Assembly: GCA_964619785.1 (NCBI GenBank)
Contig: CAZUGH010000090.1
Coordinates: 1 to 6,104, forward strand
From: CAZUGH01 sp964619785
GTDB lineage: Bacteria; Bacillota; Clostridia; Lachnospirales; Lachnospiraceae
DNA: 6,104 bases
Direction: 5' to 3'
Shown here: positions 5,285 to 6,104 of the stretch, one piece after another
Position numbering within the stretch: position 1 is the stretch's first letter
How the letters are laid out: every line of letters starts with the position of its first letter
The notes under the pieces: model-generated
What the model was told of the DNA's origin: nothing
Databases searched by the model: none
What the model saw: only the letters and a program-made list of their open reading frames with translations
Made by a program: the position numbers and the translations under genes

Positions 5285-6104
5285 GCCACTTTTCCATACA
5301 GTAAAGTCGTGACCACCGGGACGGGTAAAGCAGATATGCTCCGTCCCGTTTTTTGTTAATGTATTATGATAACGAGTTGGGTTATTGCTAACTACGTTAT
5401 CCGATGCACCAATCGTAATCATAACAAGAGTATTGCGATTATAGGTATCAGACAACTTGAAACTATCTTCATTAAATAATCCCGGCTCGGTAACATGATT
5501 TAGTGTGTATGGCAAGATACCAGGGGCTGGGCAAAATGCACCGATATAACCAAATGTCTCAGGCATTGTAAATCCGATATATAGGGATTCGCGTCCCCCC
5601 ATGGACAAACCAGCAATTGCTGTATTCTCACGGCCAGTTGCAATTGAATACTTACTAGCAATGAATGGCATCAAATCATCTCTTAGGTCATTGATGAAGT
5701 TGTCAAATGCCTGATAATGTCCAAGTGAGTAAATGTCGGAAGGGTTAGCGGTATCATTTGCGCGCGCGCGTACATTTGGTAAAACGATAATCATTTCTTT
5801 GGCTTCATTCTGAGCCACTAAATTGTTCACAACATAATTCGGATTACCTCCCAACCATTCATTTTCGTCTCCCCCAATACCATGCAATAGATAGAGTACA
5901 GGATACTTTTTGGATGTCGTGTAGTTTGGTGGAAGAATAACTTTCGCTTTACGTGTCTTGCTAGTTGTTGTCGAGCTGTATTCAACCGTGCTCATTGTTC
6001 CATACGTAACCCCCGTCTTCGCTTTGTCGAATCCTGTTGGATTATCATATTCACCTAAAGTGGCAGGTGTAGAGGTTGGTATCGGAATCTGCACAGGTGT
6101 AGAG
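5252..6104 (-). CDS. Secreted CE1-type carbohydrate esterase domain (feruloyl/acetyl esterase-like), N-terminus beyond the window
   Basis: An alpha/beta-hydrolase esterase domain. Numbering from the first full residue after base 6094, it shows YLLHGIGGDENEW (68-80, oxyanion region), nucleophile Ser164 in GLSMGG, likely acid Asp232 in GASDN, and catalytic His262 in PGGHDF. The order and spacing match CE1/esterase-D-like xylan feruloyl or acetyl esterases, which remove side groups from plant cell-wall xylan. The frame stays open to the right edge, and residues before the domain (STPVQIPIPTSTP) form a Pro/Thr linker typical of multidomain secreted enzymes. The protein therefore probably carries a signal peptide and other modules, such as a binding or second catalytic domain, outside this window. 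A GTG at 6092-6094 is not a credible start. The gene ends inside the end of lysR, overlapping it by 33 bp tail to tail. Exact substrate unknown. Confidence 0.88.
   Translation of the reverse strand, partial: STPVQIPIPTSTPATLGEYDNPTGFDKAKTGVTYGTMSTVEYSSTTTSKTRKAKVILPPNYTTSKKYPVLYLLHGIGGDENEWLGGNPNYVVNNLVAQNEAKEMIIVLPNVRARANDTANPSDIYSLGHYQAFDNFINDLRDDLMPFIASKYSIATGRENTAIAGLSMGGRESLYIGFTMPETFGYIGAFCPAPGILPYTLNHVTEPGLFNEDSFKLSDTYNRNTLVMITIGASDNVVSNNPTRYHNTLTKNGTEHICFTRPGGHDFTVWKSGLYNFAKRIFQ
5317..5354 (+). terminator. Rho-independent terminator of the suf-opt-pqqD-lysR unit
   Basis: CGGGACGG (5317-5324) pairs perfectly with CCGTCCCG (5341-5348), and six T residues follow at 5349-5354. Inside, AGCA (5329-5332) pairs with TGCT (5337-5340) around a GATA loop, stacking on the main stem apart from a 4-nt bulge (GTAA, 5325-5328). 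It lies 32 nt beyond the lysR stop. On the - strand there is no U-tract after the stem, so it works in one direction only. It sits wholly inside the esterase coding sequence of the opposite strand. Confidence 0.88.
5759..5774. other. Alternating pyrimidine-purine (CG)n tract
   Basis: Sixteen bases alternate pyrimidine and purine without a break, with GCGCGCGCGCG at 5760-5770 at the centre. It lies within the esterase gene (coding around VRARAND, residues 108-114) and stands out from the AT-rich surroundings. Alternating CG is the sequence type most prone to left-handed Z-DNA and to slippage. A biological role is not implied. Confidence 0.6.
6064..6104 (-). repeat. Short repeat coding the Thr/Pro linker of the esterase
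   Basis: CAGGTGTAGAG (+ strand) occurs at 6064-6074 and exactly again at 6094-6104, 30 bp apart. On the - strand each copy encodes Ser-Thr-Pro, so the linker has a ten-residue period (STP...ST-P). More copies may follow beyond the edge. Such repeats are common in flexible linkers and expand or shrink by slippage. Confidence 0.5.

Noticed and set aside
6092..6094. GTG as start of the esterase
   Set aside because: The frame stays open to the window edge and the flanking residues form a Pro/Thr linker, so the true start is outside the window.

Overview
The window looks like an anaerobic, low-to-moderate GC Gram-positive of the class Clostridia, most likely a fibre-degrading Lachnospiraceae member. 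I infer this from the protein families and from codon and base composition, not from a marker gene. The evidence is a compact SufC/SufB-like pair of the anaerobe type, a bacterial OPT-family transporter followed by a stand-alone PqqD-like protein, AGGAG-type ribosome binding sites with occasional TTG starts, and a Pro/Thr-linked CE1-type carbohydrate esterase.

Layout. Positions 1-270 hold a short coiled-coil-like reading frame that may be the remains of the C-terminus of a larger (possibly chemoreceptor-like) protein. Positions 267-405 are non-coding and contain a long imperfect stem-loop (299-350), then a short leader. From 406 to 5284 five genes are packed on the + strand with almost no space between them: a SufC-like ATPase, a SufB/SufD-like scaffold protein (1-bp overlap), an OPT-family transporter (18-bp gap), a PqqD-like small protein (8-bp overlap) and a LysR-type regulator with a TTG start (10-bp gap). 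A strong intrinsic terminator at 5317-5354 closes this unit. On the - strand a CE1-type esterase converges on the regulator. It overlaps the last 33 bp of the regulator gene, runs off the right edge, and therefore lacks its N-terminus here.

How the parts may work together. The first two genes form a minimal Fe-S cluster assembly pair: the ATPase powers conformational change and the SufB-like protein is the scaffold. The OPT transporter belongs to a superfamily that carries peptides, glutathione-like thiols or metal chelates. The PqqD-like protein has a peptide-chaperone fold, and the LysR protein is a candidate sensor of the unit. A link between uptake of an iron or thiol/peptide compound and Fe-S assembly is a reasonable hypothesis, but nothing in the sequence proves it. 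The esterase is a separate unit for plant cell-wall polysaccharide breakdown.

The most distinctive sequence observations are: (1) the operon terminator is written inside the opposing esterase gene, in the codons just before its catalytic histidine; (2) the long stem-loop ahead of sufC is stabilised by G-U pairs that only work in + strand RNA; (3) Suf-like, OPT and PqqD genes are combined in one tight unit.
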